From: Medicago truncatula
Lineage: Eukaryota > Streptophyta > Magnoliopsida > Fabales > Fabaceae
DNA length: 64,000 nucleotides
Assembly (NCBI RefSeq): GCF_003473485.1
Contig: NC_053044.1
Location: 26,161,591-26,225,590 of the forward strand
Reading direction: 5' to 3'
Part shown: positions 11,866 through 22,943 of the stretch, one piece after another
Layout: every line of letters starts with the position of its first letter
Numbering within the stretch: the stretch's first letter is position 1
The notes under the pieces: generated by a model
Database searches by the model: none
What the model saw: the letters and a program-made list of their open reading frames with translations, nothing else
What the model was told of the DNA's origin: nothing
Position numbers and translations under genes: made by a program

Positions 11866-12626
11866 AGGATTATGTGTTCTTCGATTTAAGGGAGACCCTT
11901 TGAACAATCATATCAGTGAATAGGACCACATTTTAACCCAAAACATTAAGCCATGGATTTGTAGGTCTTCTCACTTATAAAGAGCTCAACATTTACTTTT
12001 CAATTCAATGTGAGACTCTTACTCATACTACATCCGTTTCATATTAGGTGTCCTATTTAAGTTTTACACTGTTATTTAAGAAATGATTAATAGCGTTGGT
12101 CTTCATAGTAAAATGTGTATTATTTACCAAAACACCTTTTTTAATTATAGTCAGTGGAATATTTATTGACGATTGAAATGTAATAAATAAGGATAGGTAA
12201 GTGAAAAAAATAATAAATGTTGTATTAATATTTCCCTAATACCAACGCTTCCATAAAATATTTCGCTTTTTCCCGGATACTTAGGCTGAAATATTCATGG
12301 ATTGGATGTTTCTTTATTGGCCTGTAGGACATAGTGGCGCATGGAACTGGGAGGATCCAATTTCTGGACATTGGGGTGTGGATGAAACATTAATGTTAAA
12401 CATATGAGAAAAATTTAGTAAAAAATAAACTAAAAGTAAGAAACATTGGAATTCATAGTATGAGAAAGAACTTCTTAAAAATTAATTCATTCACTAAAAC
12501 AAATGGACCACTTTCTATCATGAAACCAAAACACACAAAAGAAGATCCTTCTCTCCTATTTTATTTCATTGCCAAAAACAATTGCAGCTCTAGATTTTCT
12601 CAGTTTTTACCTATTGAACTATGGTA
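11866..12626. other. 3' flank of the diterpene synthase with a degenerate MITE
   Basis: No gene seen. About 12028-12280 is a decayed MITE (CTACATCCGTTTCATATTAGG start, internal GAAATGATTAATAG and AAAACACC words) of the same family as 18388-18659. The remainder is 3' untranslated or intergenic sequence. Confidence 0.55.
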
Positions 12627-15600
12627 TCACACCACTAGTGCTTTTGAGAGGGTGTGTTTCTTAGAATCACCCAACAATTCATTAAGAAAAATTGGATCTT
12701 TAATTACTGCATTAACAGTAGAGTACATCTCATTTAATGTAAATTTATCATTCTCATCGTAAAATAGGTACGACGCTTTCATCATTTTCCAAAACACATC
12801 CTTGCAAGGTCTTGGAACTAAGCTTCCTTTTTCCTGCAAAACTAATCTCAGAAGTTCCATTCTGTTTTCCTCCACAACACTCTTCAACTTATCAATGGCG
12901 TCTTCGACGGTAACAACTCCATTACCATGAACCATATGCAAAGTCACTGCATTCAGTTTCCCTTGCTCGAATTCTCTCTATAGAGCAGAAAAGATAAAAC
13001 ATTAGTTATCACGAAAGATTCGAAACCAAACACAGAATCAGTACACATAGCAAAAATTGAGTTTTATCTATTAAAAAAATGGTAAAGTAGTAATGATTAT
13101 TAATTAAAGTGACACTATTGAACATATTATGATCGTCATGAGGGGATTTGAACTTTATCCTTGAGAATGTTACAGAATCAAATTTTACCACTAAGCTAAC
13201 TATCAGCAACGGAACATAAATTGGCTATATACCTTAAATGTTTGAATATCATTCAGAAGACGCCCGCATATACTCGTCGTCTTTAAGATATAATTCAATT
13301 CCTTATTTGTAGCAACATCATCTGAAAGCTTTGGTCCAAGAAGATAGAGTGCTGTTAGAATAAGTGGTTCCAAGCCAAATGTTTCACATGCATTTTCCAT
13401 ATAAACATCTATTGTTGGAATGGTTTTGCTTCTTGACCACTCAGCTTCTATAAACATAGACTGAATCATATTTGACCACTGCAAAGAAAACAAAGTCAAT
13501 TATGCATTCATGATACAATGTATATTTTTATGTCATTCAATTTTCCTTTTTCATTTCAAAGATTTGAACAACTAAATGTGAAAACAATAAAATATCATTT
13601 CACGCTTTGCTTTACAAACATTTGAAATCAGGAAATAAAGTGAAAGCAGAAAATCTCTTACAATCTTGATAAGATTTTCTGTCACATTGCGTCCTTGCCG
13701 CTTGACAGATTTCTCTCCAAACTCACAAATTGTGCTACGCATTGCAGAAAATATTATCTTAACTGCCTCGGAGCAACAAACAGTATCAACATCTACATCC
13801 CAACTGCAGTTACATTTTGACAACATTATTAATGTGCTGAAAATTATAGATAGAACTGCAGAGGAAATCAACAGATGCACATCTTTAACTAAGAATAGAA
13901 AAATAGTACATCTTGAATAGTTGAATGATGTTCAATTGCTCTTCTTCAGAACTCCCAACATCAAAGAAATCATCAACAACTGTTACAAGCACCGTACTTT
14001 TTGCCAAAGCTAAGCGAGAATCAGATAGTTCGGGGGAAAAAAGAGTAGCTGCACCGATGAAGTAACAATATGCTTGTTTCTGCCTTGCAAATTTTAATTT
14101 GTCTAGTCTATTTTCAACAATCCACCTGCATTTGATAGAAAACAGTTATATATCTAGCTCGGTAAAATGCATGGTCCTCTTGCAGAAATTTTAGCCAAAG
14201 TCCATGACATTATCTTGACGACACGTATTTGGATTAACTTTTTAGTAAACAAAGCATATATAGGCTCTGTATGACCTGGTTTATATTGGCACCAAAAGCT
14301 ACTTTAAAATTGAAACTAAATACAAGAGCTTTAAAAATAAAGCTAATTAAAGATGTTTGGTAATTTTGGTTATGATTTGCATTACAAAGACGATAGTGAT
14401 TTTTCTTTATTATTTTCCAGCAAGGCATGTAGTTTGTGGACTTTAAAAAGAAATAAAAAAAAAAGATTTACCCTTCAAGTTGTTTCAACTCTTGATTGTG
14501 TATTGATTGGCAGAGATTGAAGTCTCCTACTGCCAGCTTCAGAATTTCTTTGCTTGCAAGATTGCAAGATCTGTGTGATACAAACATTAAAAATTTGACC
14601 ACAGAAAGGAGAGGAATGAAAATAAAGGCACACCTGTATGATGTTTTCAAAATCCTTGTTTCGTTTGCATTGTAATGCTCCACTGATCTCCTGTTCAACA
14701 TACGCTCCAAATTTTTATGTTGTGGAAAGTTAAGAACTTCATTGACCTATAATGTGCAAGAACATTGCAGTTTTCAGGATAGATTGTAATATTGTATACA
14801 GTGATGCTAAAATCAGCAATATAAACATGTCATTGCGGCATATGGCCGTATGGTGAGGCCATGGGGGACATCCCTTTACACATTGTCTATGGCTGTTGCA
14901 AAAAAAAATCGACCACGCCATGGCCGTGATTTACACGAACTGATTGTATATATGCTATTATAAAAGATTGAGACAAGAAACTACCTCGTTATCAACATAA
15001 ATCCGAAGTTTATCAGCGTACAATTGGTAAGTGGAAGAATCTTGCTCCAAAAAATGTCTTGTCCAAGAACTTTGTTTAAACAAAACTGATTCATCAGGAT
15101 GTATAATGACTTGCGAAGCCTTATATAGCTCTAAAACAGCACTAACATCCTTCAAATACCCTTTCAAGGAATTGGCAAATTTATCTTCTGAATATTGATA
15201 AAATGGATCTGCAAACGCAAGTATACAACATACAATCAGCTTCCTTGGTTTTTTTTTTTTCGCTTCTAAAAAACAGAAATTCTAAACATGCACTTAAATA
15301 TTTATAAATGATCCAACCTGAAGATACATCATAACCATTGAGACGCAATATTCGAAACGCCATTGCACAGGTTGTTGGATCTAAAAATATATCTTCTTCT
15401 TCTTGTAGCCAATATCTGAATTTTTTCATTCACACATTAATGTGTGGAGAGATCCAATTGATGAAAATGAAAATTGCACAAATGTTTTGAGTGTCTCAAT
15501 GTATTATTACCTGTATGTTTCATCCAATACACTTTGAATTTCCTTTTCGAAATGACGATCAATGCCCAATCTTTCAAGACTATCAATCATATAGAGACGG

Positions 15601-17380
15601 CCATATATGTCTAGAGGATAAACTGTTGGAACTGATATTTTTTATTTAAAAGTAAAGTTAAATCAATGCACAAAAAGTTAATAGATAAGTTCAATCGAAA
15701 GAAAAAATAAGTTTAAAATTGTACCTGCATTACCAAACTTTTGTAAAACTGATTGAAGGTAACTAAGACAGTCAGCATTGTTTGAGTGCTGGAAAACAGC
15801 TGCTGTCGTAGCTGGTGAATTAAATAAAGATCCATTCTTTCTTTGATACTTTATGATTGTATTAAAGTCCATTGAGTTCAACATTCCTTCGGATACATAT
15901 GCTAGATATGCTTTCCACCCTTCTGAATTGCATTCAAAGCCTCTATATTAAGACAAATGCACCATAAAAAAAGTCAGTTTCAACGATTTTTGTTTTAGTT
16001 TGAATACTTTCGGTTTCTGGGAGAAAGGGAGTTCGCTTGGCAGCATGTGCTATGTAAATTCTGGCCAACGATTGTTCAAGCCAGATGTTTTTACTCGAGT
16101 TCTTCCAATCAATTCGACTTTACGAATATTAGTTCGCAGTTGATTAGGAACAATTAATTGCAGTTAGATTTACATAAACTAGTTAGAAGGTTAGTGCTTC
16201 CTCAGCACTATAAATAGGACAGTCAATTATTATTTTTCATCTTTTATCAAATATGATTTTATTTGTGATTACTCCATTGAACTGTCAAGGTGTTGTTTCA
16301 TCCTTTCTCCTCAATTCTCCTAATTCTCAACAATCTCTCTACTTTAAATTGTTAGCACCTGCATGTTATTAAAAGGATCATGAAACATACGCAAGAGAAA
16401 ACCAAAACAGAACCTTTTGAGTTCTCTGTCCCTCTTCTGGATTATTGCTTCCAAGGTTGTAGATCTAATTGCAATGTTAATGCCCAAACTGTGTGCATAT
16501 TCAATCAATGAAGGAAAAAGTATATCAAATCCTATGGGATGCTGTTGCTGGTCATCAATGATTGAAGTAAAATTTGACTCAATGAATTCAAGTCCTGCAA
16601 AATAAATAGATTTTCAAATGTAACCAACATTAACTGAAGTTTAACAACACATTCTTTTTCAAATTCAAATTTTAATTTAAAACATACAAAATGAATGTAG
16701 ATACTAAAATCTTGATAAGTTAAGATCATAGAGATATTATAAAACAAAAGAACAAGAATTAAATTAAAGGAAACATTATACAATAATATATTATAAAATT
16801 TAAACCCAGACACGTTAATTTTTGTATTTCGGCTTTCTATAACGACAAATAAAGATAGCTAGGAGACGAGTAAATTACCCTTGTTTATCTTATCTTCCGC
16901 AATATTCCATTGCTTTAATGCAAGGATACATGCTAAGGTGGACAAGAGAGAATCATTCATCAACAGTGGATGGCGATCGGGAAGACCCCAGGAGCCATCC
17001 ACAAGTTGATTATCTAGTAACCAATTCAAGCACTGAGGGAAAAATGGGGCGTGAGGCGACGTGGAAGAAGGAATCATGGCCACCCATGCTGTATCATATG
17101 AGGAAATTGAAAGTTCAACCTTCTTGAAAATGTTCTTGATTCTTTCTTTAGTGTCTTCAAAACACTAAAAGCAATAAAACACATTAATTTGATTTCCTTA
17201 CTACTGCTCACAAAAAAAAGTCTTTGTATTTAATAAATAACTTAAAATATACGCATGTCATACCAAAGCTGTAGTGCTGTTATTCTTCTTCTTTAGAGCT
17301 GATGCAATCATAGAAGAATCTGTTATGAAGGAAAAACTATCTAATAAAACTTTCATATTAAGAGATAGGCAGTGTTTCAT
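12627..17380 (-). CDS. KSL: ent-Kaurene-synthase-like class I diterpene synthase
   Basis: Class I terpene cyclase that would ionise and cyclise a copalyl-diphosphate-type substrate in the plastid. Exons (minus): 17380-17264, 17164-16879, 16594-16414, 15942-15725, 15631-15511, 15415-15318, 15208-14985, 14746-14634, 14570-14472, 14125-13910, 13803-13662, 13478-13233, 12977-12627. All junctions are GT-AG and keep frame: 804 codons, 803 aa, the usual length. Visible: SSYDTAW (about 61-66), [12 protein letters not shown] and [12 protein letters not shown] (beta/gamma domains), [15 protein letters not shown] metal motif (537-541), NDIQTFKRE second metal motif (681-689), SLVPRPCKD near the end. No DXDD, so class I only. 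Odd: only 39 residues precede the [10 protein letters not shown] core, short for a transit peptide, so a 5' exon may be missed; the usual PIVLP active-site segment reads PLILT (643-647). Could be the gibberellin kaurene synthase or a specialised paralog. Confidence 0.93.
15990..16380. repeat. Probable repeat insertion in a diterpene synthase intron
   Basis: The 471-bp intron between exons 4 and 3 contains a block with a TATA-like CACTATAAATAGGAC (about 16206-16220) and a CT-rich tail, resembling an LTR or promoter-bearing fragment. No terminal repeats confirmed. Confidence 0.3.
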
Positions 17381-18009
17381 ATGCACAGAATAATCAAATA
17401 TATTAAAATAAAAACTGAAAGTAGTACAATGCCGTTATCCTAGGCGCGGTTCAATTATATTAAGAGATAGGCTTGCTTTCCATGCGTTTTTTTCCTTAAC
17501 AATGCCTACCGGAATCCAATTTCCGGTAAGACTTGGTGCTTAACTGCTTCTTTAGACCTTTCTTGTTTTTCTCCAGATTTAATTGAAGTCTTCATTATTG
17601 GCATGGAAATATAAATTGTACTGAACCTCATTTGAAGCTTTATATACAGAAATAAAAATCAAATTAGTTTATCATTTTCGTTTTTTCTCTTAAACTCTAA
17701 CTCTGAATAGTTACTCCCTCCGATCTCATTCAATCTAGAAACTTCACCTTCACCAATATTTCCCTCCAAAAACTGAAAATAGTAATAAAATCTAAAAGAA
17801 ATAAATAGTAATAAAAAATAAGAGTAAAACACAAGACAAAGCTCAACCTGAAGTTGAAGAAAAGCAAGGAAGATGAGTGCTGAAGTGTGGAAGAGACATG
17901 ATGCTGTGTTGTAAACTGAGTTAGACAGTAGGGAATCAATAGTTGGAATTATATTTCCAAGTGTTACAGTCTTTATAACCCGAAAACTTCATAATTAATT
18001 CCAAATTGA

Positions 18010-18050
<41 letters not shown>

Positions 18051-18387
18051 ATTGAGTAGATATAAAATTGGGATATATATGTACAATAAGAGACAAACTT
18101 TCATTGATTAAGATAATATGAACAGTCCGGCAAGCTGCATATTAGGAAATTAACATAGGTCCAAATCTTCATTTGGTTTCTAGAAATATACAATTTTTTG
18201 CTTTTAGTTTCTATAAAAATATTTTTATTTTATTAGTCTTTGCAAATATGCTCCGTTTTCTTTTGATCTCCATTGTTTTGTTCTAGTCTTTACAAGATTT
18301 ATTCATATGTCAATTTGACCCTCTAATATGTGTAATATTTATTTTAGACATTTATCTCATATATATTGGACAGACAATAATCAAATT
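17381..18387. promoter_or_regulatory. Upstream region of the diterpene synthase
   Basis: Putative 5' UTR and promoter. A sequence AAGAGATAGGC at about 17461-17471 repeats one inside exon 1 (17361-17371). A short possible coding stretch ending at a GT near 17527 could be a 5' exon, but it has no transit-peptide look. A (TA)n run lies at 18013-18047, and a Stowaway-like terminus ACTCCCTCCGATC at 17712. Confidence 0.45.
18013..18047. repeat. (TA)n microsatellite
   Basis: About 35 bp of pure TA dinucleotide, roughly 630 bp upstream of the predicted diterpene synthase start. Confidence 0.9.
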
Positions 18388-18659
18388 CTCCATTCGTCTC
18401 ACAATATTAGTCGTTTAAGGTTTGTTACTATTATTAAGGAAATGATTAATTGTGTCGATTTCAATGGTAAAATTAGTAGTATATACTAAAACACCCTTAT
18501 TAATTGTAGTTAGTGGAGTAGTTAAGTTGTATGAAATTCAATAAATAAGGGTGTAAAAGTGAAAAAAAAAAAAAATGCTGCATTGGTGTACTATAAAGTG
18601 ACCATTACTTTGAGAAAAAGAAAAAATATTAAAGAGAAAATAATTGTGAGACGGGGGAG
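18388..18659. mobile_element. MITE, 272 bp
   Basis: Terminal inverted repeats CTCCATTCGTCTCACAATA and the complement of CTCCCCCGTCTCACAATTA. The interior words GAAATGATTAATTGTG and AAAACACCCTTATTAATTG recur in the decayed copy at about 12028-12280. Stowaway-like, non-coding. Confidence 0.75.
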
Positions 18660-19062
18660 TATTTTACATATGACAGTAGACGATTACAATATAAACAAAG
18701 AAAATGTTAGGTAGACACTCCATTAAATGTATACACCTTTAAAGAGAGATGTGATAAATGTGATAATTTAATTGAAGATATGGTAGGAGGTGAGAGATAA
18801 AATTAAAGTAGTGATACATAGACCACCTTAGGTGGCATGTACCACTTGTACACCCACACACAATTGTGACATGTATTCATGTGGTCCCCACACACATAAA
18901 AACTCACATTCACACACTTTCACACACTCTCACATGGAAGTGGTGCATAGTGTGTATGGAGAAAAGGGTGTTCATGAAACATTATCCTAAAATTAAATAA
19001 AGTGTAGAATGAGTGTAGAAAAAAAAAATGTATTGTACAAATATCATTACTATATAAACATA

Positions 19063-19158
19063 CTCCATCCGTTTCTAATTCTAAACAAATTTAATTTTTT
19101 AGGTTTATTCAATTAATGATATATGTGATTTATAATATGAACCATATACATCATTATG
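19063..19158. mobile_element. Half of a Stowaway MITE
   Basis: Matches the left arm and centre of the 9742-9886 hairpin (CTCCATCCGTTTCTAATTC, then ATTCAATTAATGATATATG), with the right arm missing. Confidence 0.7.
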
Positions 19159-19159
19159 T

Positions 19160-19630
19160 AATATTGATGTCTTTTCTCAAGTCTTCAAAATATAGTGAGC
19201 ATTGGATTTTTGTATTTTGGATGACTTGTTGATGTCGGTAGAAGTGAAACTTTCGGTCTTTTATCTACTCTAAATTGGGACGTGGATTTTGAGTTGAACT
19301 TCAAAAGAATACTGCTGGATAGTTTCAAGAATAATTGAGTAGACGTTTGGAATTTCAAACATTATATTATATTGTAGATATATTCTCTCTAATAAATTAT
19401 ACAAGAACTCTCACACTGAGTTCGTTAAGAGACAAACGAACCTAAATTGACATCAGAGAAAATCATATCTACGACAGGAGCACATTCTAAAGTCGGAAGC
19501 AATCACACCACCAAAACAATCAAATGGGTTGACAAACAAATGAGGTTGTTGATGCTTATGCAAAGGAAACGTAAAAGAAACATAACAACAATGACCAAAT
19601 TCATTTTTGTTTTTGAAGAAGATATTTAAA
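19160..19630 (+). repeat. Copia LTR end with primer-binding-like site (relic)
   Basis: A stretch ending in GACAAACGAACCTAAATTG followed by TTGACATCAGAG, close to the TGGTATCAGAGC primer site of Copia elements. Then comes a short lysine-rich open frame to 19629 that could be a gag start. Degenerate and uncertain. Confidence 0.35.
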
Positions 19631-21222
19631 CCTTTAAATATGTTAGGAAATATTCACTCCATCCCCTTAATATAGCAATAGTTTACAAAAATATAAAAAT
19701 TATAAAAAATTGTTGAGTAAAATTTGTCTGAAAATATGTAATTATTAGTCCCTTGTTTCAAATTATATGTCGATTTAGAAAAAAATTATCTCAAATTATA
19801 TGTCATTTTACAATACTAATGAAGCATTGATATTACTTTTCCAATTACATCTTTAACTATTTTTTACTCTCTCTTCTTTCAATTCTTTCATTTATTTTTC
19901 TCGTATAATTTATTAAGGACAATTTTGTAAACAAATCATAATATATCTTTTCCAATGGCTATTTTGTTTGGTGGTATGATTTTTTCGATTCTCTAATCTT
20001 TTAGATTTGTTGAGATTTGTAGGTTTCGAGAGGTCATGTCTACTGTCACTCTGGTATTGCTTGAAAGAGTTTTTTATGCTTGATGTTTGATCAGGGACCT
20101 TTTTATGCTTAATTCGTCATATTTGTACTCTTACTATTTTATGCAGATGTTCACTTTTCATACTTTTTGTAACTTGTTTTTGTACGCGGGTTCGTTGGAT
20201 TGCACTTGTGATTAGTGAATTTTTGTTATGATAGATTAGAATCGATCCACTTAGACCGATTTATCATGATGTATTCTCATTTAAGTTATCCCTGAGTCAG
20301 TCTAATGTCACCCAATCTTTCGATTTATTTTTTTTTAATATATTTTCTTTTTTGCCTTAAAAAAATTTCCCTTAACAAAGTTTACTTGACCAAATAATAA
20401 TGAAGGTACTCAAAAGCAAGGGGTGTTATAATATTTTAAGCAAACAAAGTAACGCTAACAGACCGTGTTTTCCGCGAAATATCAGTACTTTTGCTGTTCT
20501 TTATTTTCTTGGTACAGATTTTTGTTGTTCTTATATTAAAAACAATAAGAATATTTGTATCCAATAATAATAATAATAATAAGATAAGAATATTTGTGTG
20601 ATAGCCATCATAATTTTGTCTTTTTGGTTGTCATACGAAACTAGCATTATCAATGACATAGAAACGGTCTCGATCTACATAGTTGTGTTCCTCTGCGGCG
20701 AAGTGCATGGAAGATCTTCTGTGGTTCTCGTTCCTTTTAAGGATTTTGAGGACTCTGAGACATCTAAAAACTTCCCCTTTCCAATTACATCCTCTCAGTT
20801 TGTTATCGGTAAAGGTTTTCCAATTCTGGTGTGAACATGCATGGGACCTTATTTCCCATTTTAGGCCTTTTCTTCAACATATTATGCTTTTAACTCGCAT
20901 AAAAACGATTTAGCGCATCCCTAGGACGTATGATGCGCATGAGGCAGTGGCAAACATTGTCCCGTGCACGGTGGCACATAGATCATACCCAATGGCGCAT
21001 GAGGCTCATGTGTGAATTCTTGTGTTTTCGTCTTGTTTTCGAAAACCTTCTAAGAACCACTAATTTTCAATCTTCATCCTTCATGTGATGTCTTGGTTTA
21101 TCGATTTACATAACACTCAAAACATCTATGGAGTTGTATGATTTAGGATAAAAGTGATTTATAATGACTCGAGGGAAAACAATACAATATATTCCTCAAA
21201 TCATTGACAACTCATCTAACTC
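19631..21222. other. Spacer without a recognisable gene
   Basis: No host gene seen. It holds AT-rich sequence, another Stowaway-like terminus (CACTCCATCCCCTTAATA at about 19649), a (TAA)n run near 20568-20582, and a repeat at about 20690-21110 with GCGCATGAGG words also seen around 6470-6550. The CACTA target CTC lies at 21220-21222. Confidence 0.55.
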
Positions 21223-21640
21223 CACTACAAGAAATACTAGATTTTCCTACAAAACTTTCCGACGAAATTTCCTAGAAAGCGGTTTCCTACGAATTAGCGA
21301 CGAAATTTTCGTCGGAAAGCAACTGTCAGTAAAAAGCAGCGTTATGCACAGAAAAGTGGAGCACGTGGCAGCTTGTGAATGGCTGACTTTACCGAGGAAT
21401 AATTTCCTAGGAAAGCGGCGGCCCCACATGCAGAAAAAGGGTGTGTGGAAGCATGTGATTGACCTACTTTACCGAGGAATATTTTCCTAGGAAAGCTGCG
21501 GCCCCACATGCACACAGTCGTTGGATAAAGGGTGTGTGTATGGTTGTGATTGGTGGAAATTACATACGAAAATTTCGTCGGAAAACACGGGACCCACATG
21601 CTAACTAGCCGTTTGTTACCGTTGCAGCATCTGTGTGTAT
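21223..21640. repeat. Left subterminal repeats of the CACTA element
   Basis: Repeated words such as TTCCTACAAAA, TTTCCGACGAAA, TTTCGTCGGAAA and ACCGAGGAATA.TTTCCTAGG in both orientations. In this superfamily such arrays bind the element's own TNPA-type protein. Two near-identical units lie at about 21385-21440 and 21465-21510. Confidence 0.75.
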
Positions 21641-22943
21641 AAATATACAACACTCTATTTTCTTCTTTACAATCTTCATTCTATTCTCATTCAAATTTTT
21701 TTAATATCACTCAAATTTTATTCTCCATCATTTTATTATCATTATTGAAGTTTCTAACAAAGGTAATTATTGATATTTTCTTATAATTGATTTCAATTTT
21801 ACATGTGTTTGAATTTATAAATATTTAATGTAGTTATATATTAAAATAAGTTACATTTTTTTTTTTTATAGTTATGTTGGTTCTGATCCATTTTGAGGTT
21901 GGTGTTGTTGTTCGTTGCCGTTGATTTTGTTGTCTCCGCTTAGTTCGTCGACTTATTATTTGAGGTTGGTACATTTCTAACTTATTTTAAATAATTATTA
22001 CAATGGTATTAGTACTAAATATTAAATATTAGAAAAATAGTTACTAAAGTTATTATATTGTAATTAATAAAAATGTTAGCGGGATTTTTCTAAAAAAAAT
22101 GTTAGTTGGATTAACTTCTTTAAAAAAATATTTAGTGGGATTAAATTAAATTTCAACTTATTAGTGTTAGAGAGAGTAACTTATTAGTGTTAGAGAGAGT
22201 ATAATAAAAAAAGTGTTAACTTGTAGAAAAATTTGTAGTTTAGTTAAAAATGTTTACTTTTAAAAATGTGTGTATTTATATATATTGTTAATTTAGTTAT
22301 TAAAATATGTTGCATTATTTTTTGTAGTTTCCTTGTTTTCGATCCATTTTAAAGTTGGTGTTGCTGCTGGCTGGTTGTTGCTTGTTATTTGAGGTTAGTA
22401 TCTTTTATCTATTTAAAATTTATTCAATGGATTAGTATTAAAAATATTAGATATTAGAAACATAGTTAGTAAAATTAAATTGTAGTAAATATGTTATTTA
22501 GATCAAATTTGTTTTACGTAAAATAAATGTAGTTAGTAAAAATGTTACCGTAGTTCTTTTGAAAAAAAGTTAAGTTAGTAAAGAAATATGTATAATTAAG
22601 TTTGTTAGAAAAATAATGTAAATTAGTAAAACAATTATGAAGTTAATTAATATGATATATGTGAATTATTTTGTGGGAATCAATTCTGCCGTCTATGCTT
22701 AACATTTATTTGTGGTTCGTAATTTGTATATGCACGCAATGTTTATTTCATACAAATTTTAGAAAATGTTATATATTTTAGTCATAAAATATAAAATATT
22801 ATATAATTTTTATGCGATGGCATGTTTATTTTGTACAAATTTCTAAATATTTAGATGATTAGAAAAAAATTGTTATTTATATTAAAAAAATATTTACGTA
22901 TAAAAAATGGAACTAATTTGAGTCAACTGCAGCGACACGAAAA
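21641..22943. other. CACTA leader between terminus and transposase
   Basis: AT-rich, no coding sequence. Two related segments (around 21880-21990 and 22320-22420, both with GATCCATTTT, TTGGTGTTG and TTATTTGAGGTTAGT-like words) look like an internal duplication. A 24-bp unit ending GTGTTAGAGAGAGTA is present twice in tandem at about 22155-22202. Confidence 0.5.

Noticed and set aside
17480..17600. Possible extra 5' exon of the diterpene synthase (MKTSIKSGEK start)
   Set aside because: A GT and an acceptor could be drawn, but the peptide is not transit-peptide-like and there is no family match; too weak to add to the model.
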